Assembly (NCBI GenBank): GCA_018267315.1 | Contig: JAFDYS010000037.1 | Span: 84,660-145,507, forward strand | Origin: Bacteroidota bacterium | GTDB taxonomy: Bacteria > Bacteroidota > Bacteroidia > Chitinophagales > UBA10324 | Reading direction: 5' to 3' | Length of the DNA: 60,848 nt | Part shown: piece by piece, positions 22,761 through 32,073 of the stretch | How the letters are laid out: every line of letters starts with the position of its first letter | How positions within the stretch are numbered: the first letter of the stretch is position 1 | The notes under the pieces: model-generated | The model's database searches: none | What the model was told of the DNA's origin: nothing | The model's input: only the letters and a program-made list of their open reading frames with translations | Program-made: the position numbers and the translations under genes

Positions 22761-22772
22761 GTGAACTTCAGA

Positions 22773-25460
22773 TTAATCCACGGAGAGCTTCAGGATCGCC
22801 GAACCCATGGGCGAAATCAGCTTCACCAGATACACTCCTGCCGGAAGGGAAGCCAGCGAAATGGCAATCTGGTTTTTACCCATATGAATTTCTTGTTGCT
22901 TGATGGACAATAATTCCCGGCCGTTCATATCCATTACCTGCAAGTCAATCACTACAGGATATGAGGTTTCAATTTCTAAGCCGGCGTTTCCTGAAGCCGG
23001 ATTGGGAAATAACGTAGCGTGGAAACTGATTACGGAACCATGGCTTAATCCATCAGGATATACCTCAATGGTATCACATGCCGTATCCTGTGCACAGCCA
23101 TCATTTGCGATCAGGCAAACCAGAAAAGATCCGGTGTCATCATAGATGTGCAACGGGTTTTCTTCGCTTGAAGTGAATCCATCACCAAAATCCCAAACCC
23201 AGCTAACTGTGTTTTCAGATTGGTTGTAAAACTGAACCGTGTCTCCGCTTTGCATGAAATTAAAAGTAACTGCGGAAGCGGGACATGTAACGATTACTGA
23301 CTGGCAAACAGTATCAGAGGAACAATCATCCGATGCGACCAGGCAGACTTCATAGGTTCCGGCTGAGGCATACGTGTTAACAGGATTTTGCGCGGCAGAA
23401 AAGTTTCCGTCGCCGAAGCTCCAGTTCCACGAAGTAGCAGTTTCGGAAGCATCACTGAATTGAACATGATTGAATGTAGTGGTATAGGTGAAGGAAGCCG
23501 CGAGCGTTGGGCATAATACTTCGATGGACTGGCAAGTGGTGTCGGCTCCGCAAATACCGTTGGAAACAATGAGGCAAACCTGATAGGAACCCATGGCTGA
23601 GTAAGTATGCGATGGATCCTGATCTGCAGAGAAATTTCCGTCACCGAAATTCCATGACCACGACTCAGTTAAGCCGGGAGTGGCATCGGAAAAAGAAATG
23701 GTGTTGAAGTTTGCTGTGTGTGTGAAAGATGCCAGGAATCCGTTGCAGGTATTTACATTCGCTGTAACTGTATCACTGTGGCCGCAGGAATCCTGCACAA
23801 TGAGGATAACAGAATAACTTCCGTATCCGCCGTAATCATGATCGGGTGATTGCAGTTCAGAAAAGTTTCCGTCACCGAAATCCCAGTTCCATTTGGCTGC
23901 GTTGACCGATGCATCATTAAAATTCACCGCGGTGCCCTCATGCATGGTACTGAATGAAGCCATTACCGGATCGACACACGTACTCACGGAGAGGCAGGTT
24001 GTTTTTCCCGAGCACGTATCCGAAGCGGTGAGACAGACTTCGTAATTGCCGTGGAGCGCATAACTATGTACCGGACTGGTCTCACTACTGGTGAACCCAT
24101 CACCGAAGTCCCACACATAGGTTTCAGCGTTGTACGATTCGTTACTCATGGTGATTTGCTTTCCCTGCTGCGAAACGGAGAACAGGGAAGTAGGGTAGGA
24201 AGGACAATGTTCATTGAGTTTCACAATCCATCCGCCGGGGATCACTCCGCAATCGTTGGTGAAACAACTTTCATGATGATCACCGTCGGGCGACAGCGTG
24301 CCTCCGGCAATGATGAGTTCATCCTCACTGAGAGCTGATGAGGTACTGCTCCAGTCGTCAAAGCGGCCCCCGGTGCTTTTTTGCCAGTGGAGGTTGCCGT
24401 TCACATCCAGTTTGATCGTCCACTGGTCATCGAAAGAAGCGGAAGATTTGGCTCCGGTGATGTCGCCATTTACTGAATAAGCAGAACCGGTGATTACGAT
24501 GCTGCTGTCTTCTAACAATGACATGGCTTCCGTAAAATCGCTTCGGGTGCCACCAAATGATTTTGACCATAACAGATTTCCAATAGTGTCTATCCGGAAA
24601 ATCCAGTAATCGAAATAATCAACCGTTCCGTGGTGATTGTTGACCATGCCGGACTTCGACTGACTGATTCCGCCAATAATGTAACCACCCGACACAGGAA
24701 CCATGGCGTGCGCTTCTTCATTCATCGTATCGCCATAGCACCGCGACCATTGAATCACGCCGCTCTCTCCGGTCTTAACGAGCCAGATGTCCTTTTGTCC
24801 GTGATTGCCGGCAACATCCAGATCGGTGGAATTGGTTGTTGCTGCAATCAAAAATCCTCCCTGCGGTACCACCCACGCATCTCCGAGGGTTTCGAAAAGA
24901 GAACCGCCGATTGTTTTTTCTGAGATCAGATCACCGCTTTCCGTTAAACGCACCAGAATCAGATCGCGTTGCCCGGCCACCCAATAATCACCTGCAAACA
25001 AGTAGCCGCTGCTGCTGCTTACAAGCAGTTTCGAATAAAGCGGGGTGGCAACTGAATCGAAATAGAAACTTTTTTCCCAGATGATATTCCCTGCTGAATC
25101 GGCCACAATCAGCAGGTGATAATTGCCGTGCGGGTTCTTCAGCAGGCCCGTAATGAGGTAATTGTTGTTCTGATTTTTCGCGACGTAAAAAGAATGTAAA
25201 CTGCCCGAGTCGGGTGGCGTGAAAAATTTTTCTAAGAGCAGGTTTCCATTCCGGTCGTAGGTCCTCAGTCCGAATGTGGTAGAATCAGTGCAGCTGAATA
25301 AATCATAAAGCACCGCCACCGTACTGTCGTTAATTTTTACTGATGAAGTGACCTGTGCATTGGGTATGCATCGTTCCCACTCCACACCCGGCGCAAACTG
25401 GGCCGTGGCTCCTGAGCCGGTAAAAAGCAGGATGGGAAGAATGAACCGGATGTATTTCAT
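22773..25460 (-). CDS. T9SS-sorted protein with five PKD repeats
   Basis: 895 residues from ATG 25460. Signal peptide (MKYIRFILPILLFTGSGATA), then ~400 residues of beta-propeller-like repeats, each with a D-x-W-x-V/I-K element followed by GNLLW/GVIQW. Five PKD domains follow (~435-820), each with the diagnostic W-D/N/S-FGDG-F/N-x-S core (WDFGDGFTSS twice, WDFGDGNFSE, WNFGDGNFSA, WSFGDGNFSA) and a C...C pair. A C-terminal T9SS type A sorting domain (start FPNPASGNA, end LKLSVD) closes the protein. PKD domains act as extended spacers or adhesive modules on surface proteins. No enzyme domain was seen; I infer an adhesin or surface-exposed structural role. Confidence 0.85.
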   Translation of the reverse strand: MKYIRFILPILLFTGSGATAQFAPGVEWERCIPNAQVTSSVKINDSTVAVLYDLFSCTDSTTFGLRTYDRNGNLLLEKFFTPPDSGSLHSFYVAKNQNNNYLITGLLKNPHGNYHLLIVADSAGNIIWEKSFYFDSVATPLYSKLLVSSSSGYLFAGDYWVAGQRDLILVRLTESGDLISEKTIGGSLFETLGDAWVVPQGGFLIAATTNSTDLDVAGNHGQKDIWLVKTGESGVIQWSRCYGDTMNEEAHAMVPVSGGYIIGGISQSKSGMVNNHHGTVDYFDYWIFRIDTIGNLLWSKSFGGTRSDFTEAMSLLEDSSIVITGSAYSVNGDITGAKSSASFDDQWTIKLDVNGNLHWQKSTGGRFDDWSSTSSALSEDELIIAGGTLSPDGDHHESCFTNDCGVIPGGWIVKLNEHCPSYPTSLFSVSQQGKQITMSNESYNAETYVWDFGDGFTSSETSPVHSYALHGNYEVCLTASDTCSGKTTCLSVSTCVDPVMASFSTMHEGTAVNFNDASVNAAKWNWDFGDGNFSELQSPDHDYGGYGSYSVILIVQDSCGHSDTVTANVNTCNGFLASFTHTANFNTISFSDATPGLTESWSWNFGDGNFSADQDPSHTYSAMGSYQVCLIVSNGICGADTTCQSIEVLCPTLAASFTYTTTFNHVQFSDASETATSWNWSFGDGNFSAAQNPVNTYASAGTYEVCLVASDDCSSDTVCQSVIVTCPASAVTFNFMQSGDTVQFYNQSENTVSWVWDFGDGFTSSEENPLHIYDDTGSFLVCLIANDGCAQDTACDTIEVYPDGLSHGSVISFHATLFPNPASGNAGLEIETSYPVVIDLQVMDMNGRELLSIKQQEIHMGKNQIAISLASLPAGVYLVKLISPMGSAILKLSVD

Positions 25461-25502
25461 GGTTTGGTAGTACGCTCGACCCTGACACCAAAGTAAATCC
25501 AA

Positions 25503-25533
25503 TTTCGGGAGAGAAGTGAATGGCTTAGCTTTG
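25503..25533 (+). promoter_or_regulatory. Promoter of the lipoprotein gene at 25545
   Basis: TTTC (25503-25506), 19-bp spacer, TAGCTTTG (25526-25533), the last a perfect -7 box. The ATG begins 12 bp after the box, so the leader is only a few nucleotides long. Confidence 0.5.
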
Positions 25534-25544
25534 ATTGAATATCT

Positions 25545-25940
25545 ATGAAGGAAAACAAAAATTTCATTCGTTACATCCTGCTGCTGCTGCCGCTCACGGT
25601 TATAATTTCATGCGAAGATGAACCACAGGAAATCGTGACGCACGTGCACGATGCCACCATCAAAGTGCGGGTTTATCAGCTTTTGAATGGCGGCGGAGGA
25701 AGTTCCATTGAAGTGGCTATCGGAGGCGCGGTGGTGGAGTTATACGAAACCGAAAGCGACCGCGACCTGAGTGTGAATGAAGTTTTGCAGCATTCAACCG
25801 ATACCGATGGAAACACTTCTTTTGTAAATCTGAAGCTGGATCATTATTACCTCCGCTGTCTCCATCCGAATTATGGGGAGCAACTGGATGATGTGTCCAC
25901 TCCGGATGGCACAGTAAGTTTTGTGGATTTCATTTATTGA
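25545..25940 (+). CDS. Predicted lipoprotein, transthyretin/carboxypeptidase-regulatory-like
   Basis: 131 residues. N-terminal lipoprotein signal: basic residues, hydrophobic run (YILLLLPLTVIIS) and Cys at ~23, followed by acidic EDEPQE, which favours outer-membrane or surface localisation in Bacteroidota. The mature domain (~40-131) has the order AVVELYET, then DTDGNTSFVNLKLDHYYLR, which resembles small Ig-like carboxypeptidase-regulatory or transthyretin-type folds where a tunable loop is followed by a Gly-x-x-x-F strand. Function unknown. It converges on gmk, ending 9 bp from the gmk stop. Confidence 0.7.
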   Translation: MKENKNFIRYILLLLPLTVIISCEDEPQEIVTHVHDATIKVRVYQLLNGGGGSSIEVAIGGAVVELYETESDRDLSVNEVLQHSTDTDGNTSFVNLKLDHYYLRCLHPNYGEQLDDVSTPDGTVSFVDFIY

Positions 25941-25948
25941 AGCATCAA

Positions 25949-26512
25949 TCAGCGGAGGAAGTCACCCACGATGGTTTCGGCATCCTGCATGGCTTTGTTG
26001 AGGTCTTCATTTACGATCACGGCATCAAAGAATTGTTCGAACATGAGTTCCTGTTCGGCCTTGGCTATACGTTCCCTGATTTTTTCCGGCGGATCGCTGG
26101 CTCGCTGATGCAACCGGTTGAAAAGCGTTTCCACTGATGGCGGCTTGATGAATAGGGTAAGCGTTTGTTGCGGATATCTTTTCTTCAGCGCCATGGCGCC
26201 CTTCACATCCACATCGAACAGCACCTGTTTGCCTTCGTTCCAGATTCGGTTTATTTCGCTCTTGAGTGTGCCATAGAAAAGTCCGTGATACACTTCCTCC
26301 CACTCTGCAAATTCATCGCGCTTGATGCGTTCATGAAATTCCTTCTGATCAATGAAGAAATAATCTTTGCCGTCCTCCTCGTCGGGGCGTTTGGGTCGTG
26401 TGGTGGCGGATACGCTGAATGAAAGCGAAGGAAATTTTTGAAGTAATTGCCGGGCTATCGTGGTTTTTCCTGCCCCCGATGGCGCCGTAATTACAATAAG
26501 TTTTCCCTGCAT
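25949..26512 (-). CDS. gmk: Guanylate kinase
   Basis: 187 residues from ATG 26512; the longer frame to 26572 would translate the heptamer repeat and is rejected. It phosphorylates GMP to GDP with ATP. The P-loop APSGAGKTT (residues ~9-17), the GMP-binding stretch SVSATTRPKRPDEEDGKDY (~33-51), the EWEEVYHGLFYGT segment and VDVKGA are all present. The length matches the family. Cytoplasmic. It stands alone, converging on the lipoprotein gene. Confidence 0.97.
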   Translation of the reverse strand: MQGKLIVITAPSGAGKTTIARQLLQKFPSLSFSVSATTRPKRPDEEDGKDYFFIDQKEFHERIKRDEFAEWEEVYHGLFYGTLKSEINRIWNEGKQVLFDVDVKGAMALKKRYPQQTLTLFIKPPSVETLFNRLHQRASDPPEKIRERIAKAEQELMFEQFFDAVIVNEDLNKAMQDAETIVGDFLR

Positions 26513-26528
26513 GCGCACGAAGGTAAAC

Positions 26529-26549
26529 GGATTTGGGATTTGGGATTGA
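26529..26549. repeat. Heptamer tandem repeat upstream of gmk
   Basis: Two GGATTTG units (26529-26542) plus GGATTGA. The same heptamer type occurs at 31141-31175 inside the 3' end of gldA. I have seen this repeat style as dispersed intergenic filler in Bacteroidota genomes; that is recollection, not demonstrated here. Confidence 0.6.
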
Positions 26550-26650
26550 AGACGGCAGAATGAAGAACGCACTCTAACTCATCGCGATGAACAGGAGGCC
26601 ATTCCCATCCATTAAGCTGTATGACTCGCTTTAACCTGCGCTTACTCCAT

Positions 26651-27601
26651 TCATTTTTTCTTTTCCGGCCGGTCGAAGAAAATGGAGATCACAATGGAAG
26701 CTGTGAGCACCAGCACAATCACTCCGAGTGACCACTCGGTGGGAACGTGGAAGTTAAAAATATCAATGAGCATTTTCACCCCGATAAAAATGAGAACGAT
26801 GGCAATGCCTTCCTGAAGAAAATCAAATTTGTTCGCCGCATGACTCAGCAGATAAAACATGGCGCGCAGCCCCATCACTGCAAACACGTTAGATGTGATG
26901 ATTACCAGCCGGTCCTGTGAAATGGCAAACACGGCCGGTATGGAATCCACGGCAAACACCAGGTCGGTGGATGCAATGATGGCAATCACGAGAAACAGCA
27001 GACTGAAATAGCGCCTGCCATTACGCACAATGGTCAGGTTTCCATTTCCCTCATTATTTAGAATAGGAAAGTAGCGGCGTAGCAGCCGGTACATGATATT
27101 TTTTTCCGGATTGAATTCATTTTCCTCGCTGGCGATGAGCATGCGTACGCCGGTGTAAAGGAGAATGCCGCCGAAGATGTAAAGAACCCAGTGAAACCGT
27201 TCCACAATGACGATACCGGCCAGAATGAAAAGCACACGGAAGATCACTGCTCCCATGATGCCGTAAAAAAGCACCTTGTGGTAGTACTGCTTTGAGATTT
27301 TGAAGTAAGAGAGGATGAGAATGAATACAAACAGGTTGTCGGCCGAAAGGGAATACTCCATCAGGTAAGCCGAGAAATATTCCAGTCCTTTCTGAGTTCC
27401 GTGATAGTGATAAACGAGATAGCCGAAGAGAGACGCAATGCTCACCCAGCAGAACGTTTGAATGAGCGCACTGCGCACCGTCATCTCCTGTTTCCGCCGA
27501 ACAAAAATTCCGAGGTCGAGAATGAGAAAGCCGGCAACAATGATTCCGAACAGCGTATAGAGCACATCTGCATCGCCGAAGGTCTCTATGAGTCGGTTCA
27601 T
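26651..27601 (-). CDS. TerC/Alx-family integral membrane protein
   Basis: 316 residues from ATG 27601, which overlaps the upstream stop by four bases (ATGA). Eight or so membrane helices. Family hallmarks are EYSLSADNLFVFIL (residues ~71-84) and STDLVFAVDSIPAVFAI (~210-226), both with conserved acidic residues in the membrane. TerC and Alx proteins are implicated in Mn export at the membrane and in tellurite resistance; here a Mn-exporter role is a family-based inference. It is the last gene of a run starting with gldA. Confidence 0.9.
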   Translation of the reverse strand: MNRLIETFGDADVLYTLFGIIVAGFLILDLGIFVRRKQEMTVRSALIQTFCWVSIASLFGYLVYHYHGTQKGLEYFSAYLMEYSLSADNLFVFILILSYFKISKQYYHKVLFYGIMGAVIFRVLFILAGIVIVERFHWVLYIFGGILLYTGVRMLIASEENEFNPEKNIMYRLLRRYFPILNNEGNGNLTIVRNGRRYFSLLFLVIAIIASTDLVFAVDSIPAVFAISQDRLVIITSNVFAVMGLRAMFYLLSHAANKFDFLQEGIAIVLIFIGVKMLIDIFNFHVPTEWSLGVIVLVLTASIVISIFFDRPEKKK

Positions 27602-28623
27602 GATTTGATGGGTTTGCCCGGCACGGTAAACCACGTAACGCTTTTGAACAACCGCCCGAAATGAAATTGCTGGATGATTACGAAGTCGCCGCCGTTATTG
27701 ATGGTTGCAAAATAATGATCTGAATCGTAAGGAACCGGATTTCCCTGCTGATCGAATTGATTCACGGAATCGGGCGTGCGCGGCATGTTGTAAATAACGG
27801 TCTCATGCGGCTGGTCACTGCGGTCGGTTACGGAGATGGTGCAATAGGGAGTGCCTTGCAGGATGGAATCTTTTTTTGAAAGATCATTTACGAATGATTC
27901 GCAGTTGACGAATTTGAAGTTGTCGAGATATTCCAGTACCCGTTGTTTATTGAAGAAGGTAACGTGCTCGCCATTGTGCTTTGTGAGTTGAAATGAATCC
28001 GCACCCAGAATGGAAATGGTAAATGAGCTGTCAGGTTTTGACGGATAAGTCACGCGTACCATTTTCATTTCATTAATCCTGAATTTATAAATGCTGCCGG
28101 CCCTCACTGAAGATTCATCCGTGGCATACCGTGTTTCCAGTGTTCCCTGGAACCCGGGAATGGCAGTGACGTAGGCACGCTTCGCCCCTTCCATGAGCAT
28201 GTACGTTCCCAGTTCGTCAAGTGAAGGGCCGCCCACGTAGTATGCCTTCAGCAATTTTCCTCCACGCCCGTAAATCTCCACCTTTTTGTTACGGGTTGAC
28301 ATTGCTTTGATCACGGCATTCTGTGCCGATTCAGCCACAGGATAACTCACGCTCACATTTTTTACTGTAGAGAGAAGTTTGGAGATGTAATCCCTGCGCA
28401 CCTCATATTTCTGATTGGCCATCCATCCCTGGGCCGTGCGTTCGAGGGTGAGCCGGTTACCATTCATATCTGCTATAAAAATCTTGCCGATGGAGGCCGT
28501 GTCTGTCATAGCAAAGGATGTTTCATCTACGCGAAGTGTGCCCCACGGCTTTTTGATCACGAGCAGGAAAGCGGCAGCAGCCACTATCACAAGGAGGAGA
28601 AAATATGCCAGTGTTCTTTTCAT
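27598..28623 (-). CDS. DUF4340 domain-containing protein
   Basis: 341 residues. An N-terminal membrane anchor (YFLLLVIVAAAAFLLVI, residues ~6-22) is followed by a periplasmic beta-rich domain with the DUF4340 pattern (IGKIFIADMNGNRLTLERTA, then WMANQKYEVR, ISKLLSTV). In Bacteroidota such proteins often lie beside GldG-type genes, and in other phyla beside gliding-type ABC transporters, so an accessory role to the transporter is inferred. The gene sits 43 bp after gldG and overlaps terC by 4 bp. Confidence 0.82.
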   Translation of the reverse strand: MKRTLAYFLLLVIVAAAAFLLVIKKPWGTLRVDETSFAMTDTASIGKIFIADMNGNRLTLERTAQGWMANQKYEVRRDYISKLLSTVKNVSVSYPVAESAQNAVIKAMSTRNKKVEIYGRGGKLLKAYYVGGPSLDELGTYMLMEGAKRAYVTAIPGFQGTLETRYATDESSVRAGSIYKFRINEMKMVRVTYPSKPDSSFTISILGADSFQLTKHNGEHVTFFNKQRVLEYLDNFKFVNCESFVNDLSKKDSILQGTPYCTISVTDRSDQPHETVIYNMPRTPDSVNQFDQQGNPVPYDSDHYFATINNGGDFVIIQQFHFGRLFKSVTWFTVPGKPIKS

Positions 28624-28666
28624 GTTTCTGAATTCTCACTTTGTCGGATGATACATCCGTCGGCCA

Positions 28667-30385
28667 TCAGGGCCGTTGTTTTCGCAGCGCAAATTTCTGA
28701 TACCTGATGACATTAAACACCAGCCCGAATAACAAGAGCGCTCCGATGGGCGCTGCGAGATTGATCCACATCCAGGTAGTCCGCCCGGCCTTAACCTTCG
28801 CTTCATCCAGCAGGCGAAGCATGATGGTTTTTGATCGCGTGTTGATCAGCTCCGGAAATCCGGCGAGGTAATCCACGCAATTCATCAGGAAAGTTTTGTT
28901 GCCGAAATATTCGCCGGTGTACCTGTAAAATCCGAGAGCAAGTGGTTGTCCCTGTGCATTGAATTCATTGGCAGCCATATCGCCGTCAGAGATCACGATC
29001 ATTTTGGTGGGCGCGCTTTGCGCTTTGAAGGGCTGCTTCAGTGAATCCTGCAGCACAGCTTGCATCTCGGGAGTCAGCCGGTTCTGAAATAGAGAAGGGA
29101 AAACACCTTCAAGAAGCACAGCGCCCATCTGCTGTTTTGCCCGGTATTCATTTTCATTAGGACGGTTGCGCAGATCCCTGAAGTCGACCATCCACGGAGT
29201 GAATACAATGCGTGAATTTTTTGAGGAAACCAGCAGCGGAATTTTCTTCACGCTGCTCAATGCCACCGTATCAATGGTGCCGGCGAATTGTGTGGCCACG
29301 GCATCAATGTTCCTGACGATGGGATGCGATCCCACAGGAGTAAGCACCGGAAAATAGAAGCAAGGGAACAAAGTGAATTTGGGTTGTTGCCCTTCCATGC
29401 TCGTGAGCAAGGGCACGGGGTTGCATTGTAAATCGAGGAGCAGGTCAGGATTAATGCGTGCTCCATAGCGGAACAACTGATCATCGAGGTTGAGCGGGTA
29501 ATCAAGTGCAATGAATGAGCGTTTGGCAACCACACTGTCCATACCGGCATTCAGTGCATCCACCAACCATAGCACCGTTCCGCCGTTCATCACATACTGA
29601 TCTATTTTGAATTTGTCTTTGTCAGAAAACGTTTGCTGCGGACGGATGATGAGAATGGTTCGGATGTTATCCGGAATACTCACGACATCGCTGAGGGTGA
29701 TGAATTGCGGATCATAGAAATCGGCCATGGAGGAAAGAAAGTCAACAAGCCGTTCATCTTCCATTTCTCCGTGCCCCCTGATGATGCCGATACGGGGTTT
29801 GGTAATTTGAGTGAGCTGGCGGATGGATCGCGTGAGGTTGTATTCAAGATGGGCGATGGAATTGTTAAGAGCAGTTTGTGCGCCGGTACCCGGTGTATTC
29901 TCAAGCAGGTTTACCGGCGCTTCGCGGCTGCCGAAAGTGACGAGGGCGCCGGGGATCACGATCTGCTGCGAATATTCATCACCGCCGCGGTTTTGCACAT
30001 TGGTGGGCGCCAACCCTTTCTGCGACATTTCCTTCACCACGTCGCGCAATTCCTTTTCCGATTTTCCGGTTATTACATCATTGAATTCGTACTGGATTTT
30101 TTCACCGCCATAAACTTTAAACTCATCGAGCATTTCTTTGGTGGATGTGGCCAACCGCTGAAAGCCGGCCGGAAAATCGCCTTTCAGATACACTTTCACA
30201 AAAACCACATCTTTCAGGTTTCGCAAAAGCGCCTTCGTGGAATCCGTGAGGGTGTAACGCCGGTCGGCGGTGAGATCAACCCGTGTGAAGTAGGAAGAAG
30301 AAAGCACATTAAGTGCGATCAGAATTCCGATCACGATCACCAAACGAGTGAGTGCCTGTTGTCTGTATGTTCTTTTCTTATTCAC
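28667..30385 (-). CDS. gldG: Gliding-motility-associated ABC transporter substrate-binding protein GldG
   Basis: 572 residues with a GTG start at 30385. One N-terminal membrane helix (~residues 13-31), a large periplasmic region with the ABC-type uncharacterised domain (RYTLTDSTKALL, VFVKVYLKGDFPAGF, GIIRGHGE), and a C-terminal helix (~540-560) near the basic end FALRKQRP. This is the usual GldG topology and size. With GldA and GldF it forms the ABC transporter needed for gliding in Flavobacterium johnsoniae. It lies 24 bp downstream of gldF. Confidence 0.93.
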   Translation of the reverse strand: MNKKRTYRQQALTRLVIVIGILIALNVLSSSYFTRVDLTADRRYTLTDSTKALLRNLKDVVFVKVYLKGDFPAGFQRLATSTKEMLDEFKVYGGEKIQYEFNDVITGKSEKELRDVVKEMSQKGLAPTNVQNRGGDEYSQQIVIPGALVTFGSREAPVNLLENTPGTGAQTALNNSIAHLEYNLTRSIRQLTQITKPRIGIIRGHGEMEDERLVDFLSSMADFYDPQFITLSDVVSIPDNIRTILIIRPQQTFSDKDKFKIDQYVMNGGTVLWLVDALNAGMDSVVAKRSFIALDYPLNLDDQLFRYGARINPDLLLDLQCNPVPLLTSMEGQQPKFTLFPCFYFPVLTPVGSHPIVRNIDAVATQFAGTIDTVALSSVKKIPLLVSSKNSRIVFTPWMVDFRDLRNRPNENEYRAKQQMGAVLLEGVFPSLFQNRLTPEMQAVLQDSLKQPFKAQSAPTKMIVISDGDMAANEFNAQGQPLALGFYRYTGEYFGNKTFLMNCVDYLAGFPELINTRSKTIMLRLLDEAKVKAGRTTWMWINLAAPIGALLLFGLVFNVIRYQKFALRKQRP

Positions 30386-30409
30386 TATTCACTTCACATT
30401 ATTGACCAT

Positions 30410-31138
30410 TTACCACTTCCTGCTCTCCAGCGCAGTTTTTGTACTTAATAAGAAAATGAAGATGAGCGAAAGAAAATAGACGATGTCTTTTGAATCCACC
30501 ACTCCGCGGCTGATGGATTCATAGTGATGTTGCATTCCGATTTGACTGATGATTCCATCTATGCGGCCGCCAAAAAGATTCAGCGAACTCAGGGCGGTGA
30601 AGGTGATATAAAAGATGAAGCAGAAGAAAGCGGCAAGAACAAATGCCACCATCTGGTTACTGCTGAGCGATGAAGCAAACAAACCCATGGAAACAAATAC
30701 GGCGCTTAGCAAGACAAGCCCGATGTAGGAACCAGCAATGGCCCCGGTGTCAACATTGCCTGCAGGTGAGGCGAATTGGAATACCGTGTAGAAATACAGC
30801 AGTGTGGGCAGCAGCGAGATGATCACGAGCAGCAGTGCGGCCGCATACTTACCGAGAATGATCTGCAACTCTGTCACCGGACGGGTAACCAGAATCTCCA
30901 GCGTGCCTGATTTTTTTTCTTCTGAAAACATGCGCATCGTAACCGCCGGAATCAGCAGCATGAAAACAAGCGGAGCGTTGGTAAAAAGAATGTCGAGGTT
31001 GGCATAGCCGAAATCGAAAGCATTATTCGGAAATACCCACATGATGAGTCCGTTGAGGATCAGGAACACCGCCACGGCAATGTAACCGATGAGGGAACTG
31101 AAGAAAGCAGTCAGCTCTTTTTGGAAGATGGCCGTCAT
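30410..31138 (-). CDS. gldF: Gliding-motility-associated ABC transporter permease GldF
   Basis: 242 residues with six predicted membrane helices. The start region ELTAFFSSLIGYIAVAVFLI and the MRMFSEEKKSGTLEILVTRPV stretch (~68-88) are characteristic of ABC-2-type permeases and of GldF. The ATG overlaps the gldA stop (ATGA at 31135-31138), showing coupled translation. It forms the membrane channel partner of the GldA ATPase. Confidence 0.93.
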   Translation of the reverse strand: MTAIFQKELTAFFSSLIGYIAVAVFLILNGLIMWVFPNNAFDFGYANLDILFTNAPLVFMLLIPAVTMRMFSEEKKSGTLEILVTRPVTELQIILGKYAAALLLVIISLLPTLLYFYTVFQFASPAGNVDTGAIAGSYIGLVLLSAVFVSMGLFASSLSSNQMVAFVLAAFFCFIFYITFTALSSLNLFGGRIDGIISQIGMQHHYESISRGVVDSKDIVYFLSLIFIFLLSTKTALESRKW

Positions 31139-32073
31139 CGGGATTCGGGGTTGGGGATTTCGGATTTCGGATTTCCTGAGGTTAGCTCACGGAAAATTTC
31201 TTCAAGCCCGGTTTGCTGATGCTGCATGGAAGTGATGATGTTTTTCTGCTGCACGGCGAATTGAAATATCTCTTCTTCATTATTAAAGGAAGAGTGAACC
31301 GTAAATGTGTTGGCTGCAACAGCATCCACTCTTGAAACTCCCTTCACAGTTAAAAGTAGTTTTTGATCCACAGCATTTTTGAATACAACCCGGATCACGG
31401 TACCTCCAATTTTACTGCCTTGCAATTTTTCCACCGCATCATCGGCCACAATTCTTCCTTTATTGATAATGATCACCCGGCTGCAAATGGCTTCCACCTC
31501 CTGCATGATATGCGTGGAAAGGATCACCGTTTTTTCTTTGCCCAGCTCTTTAATGAGATGCCGCACTTCGGCTAACTGGTTCGGATCGAGGCCGGAAGTG
31601 GGCTCATCCATAATGAGTACATCCGGATTATGAAGCAGCGCCTGTGCCAGTCCAACGCGCTGGCGAAATCCTTTTGATAGCGCCCCGATCTTTTTGTGAT
31701 GTTCGGTTACAAGTCCCACGAGGGAAAGCATGTCGTTCACGCGTTGCCTGCGTTTAGGAACCCGGTTCAGTTTAGCCATGAAGCACAGAAACTCACGCAC
31801 ATACATGTCCGGGTAAAGCGGATTGTTTTCAGGCAGGTAACCGATGTGCTTTTTCGCTTCAATGGATTTTTCCTCAACATTAAATCCGCAAACCACAGCG
31901 CTGCCCGAAGTGGGAGGGATGAAGCCACAAATAATTTTCATGGTGGTGGACTTGCCCGCCCCGTTGGGGCCGAGGAAACCAAGCACTTCACCGGGTTTCA
32001 CTGTAAATGAAACCCCGTCAACGGCTTTCTGCTCTTCGTAAATTTTTGAAAGTCCTGAAACAACTACTGACAC
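31135..32073 (-). CDS. gldA: Gliding-motility-associated ABC transporter ATP-binding protein GldA
   Basis: 312 residues with a GTG start at 32073. Walker A GPNGAGKST (~34-42), signature ALSKGFRQRVGLAQALL, Walker B VLIMDEPTSGLDP and switch His (STHIMQEVE) are intact, so the ATPase is expected to work. The last ~13 residues (GNPKSEIPNPESR) are encoded by a heptamer repeat, so the extreme C terminus appears to have been extended by repeat insertion. First gene of the gldA-gldF-gldG-DUF4340-terC run. Confidence 0.94.
   Translation of the reverse strand: MSVVVSGLSKIYEEQKAVDGVSFTVKPGEVLGFLGPNGAGKSTTMKIICGFIPPTSGSAVVCGFNVEEKSIEAKKHIGYLPENNPLYPDMYVREFLCFMAKLNRVPKRRQRVNDMLSLVGLVTEHHKKIGALSKGFRQRVGLAQALLHNPDVLIMDEPTSGLDPNQLAEVRHLIKELGKEKTVILSTHIMQEVEAICSRVIIINKGRIVADDAVEKLQGSKIGGTVIRVVFKNAVDQKLLLTVKGVSRVDAVAANTFTVHSSFNNEEEIFQFAVQQKNIITSMQHQQTGLEEIFRELTSGNPKSEIPNPESR
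31141..31175. repeat. Heptamer repeat inside the 3' end of gldA
   Basis: Three exact GGATTTC units (31155-31175) preceded by two degenerate units (31141-31154). They encode the atypical C-terminal tail of GldA and reach the gldF start codon. Same repeat type as 26529-26549. Confidence 0.65.

Noticed and set aside
29633..30448. 271-codon plus-strand frame opposite gldG
   Set aside because: Long antisense frame inside a well-supported gene; no signal peptide or motif.
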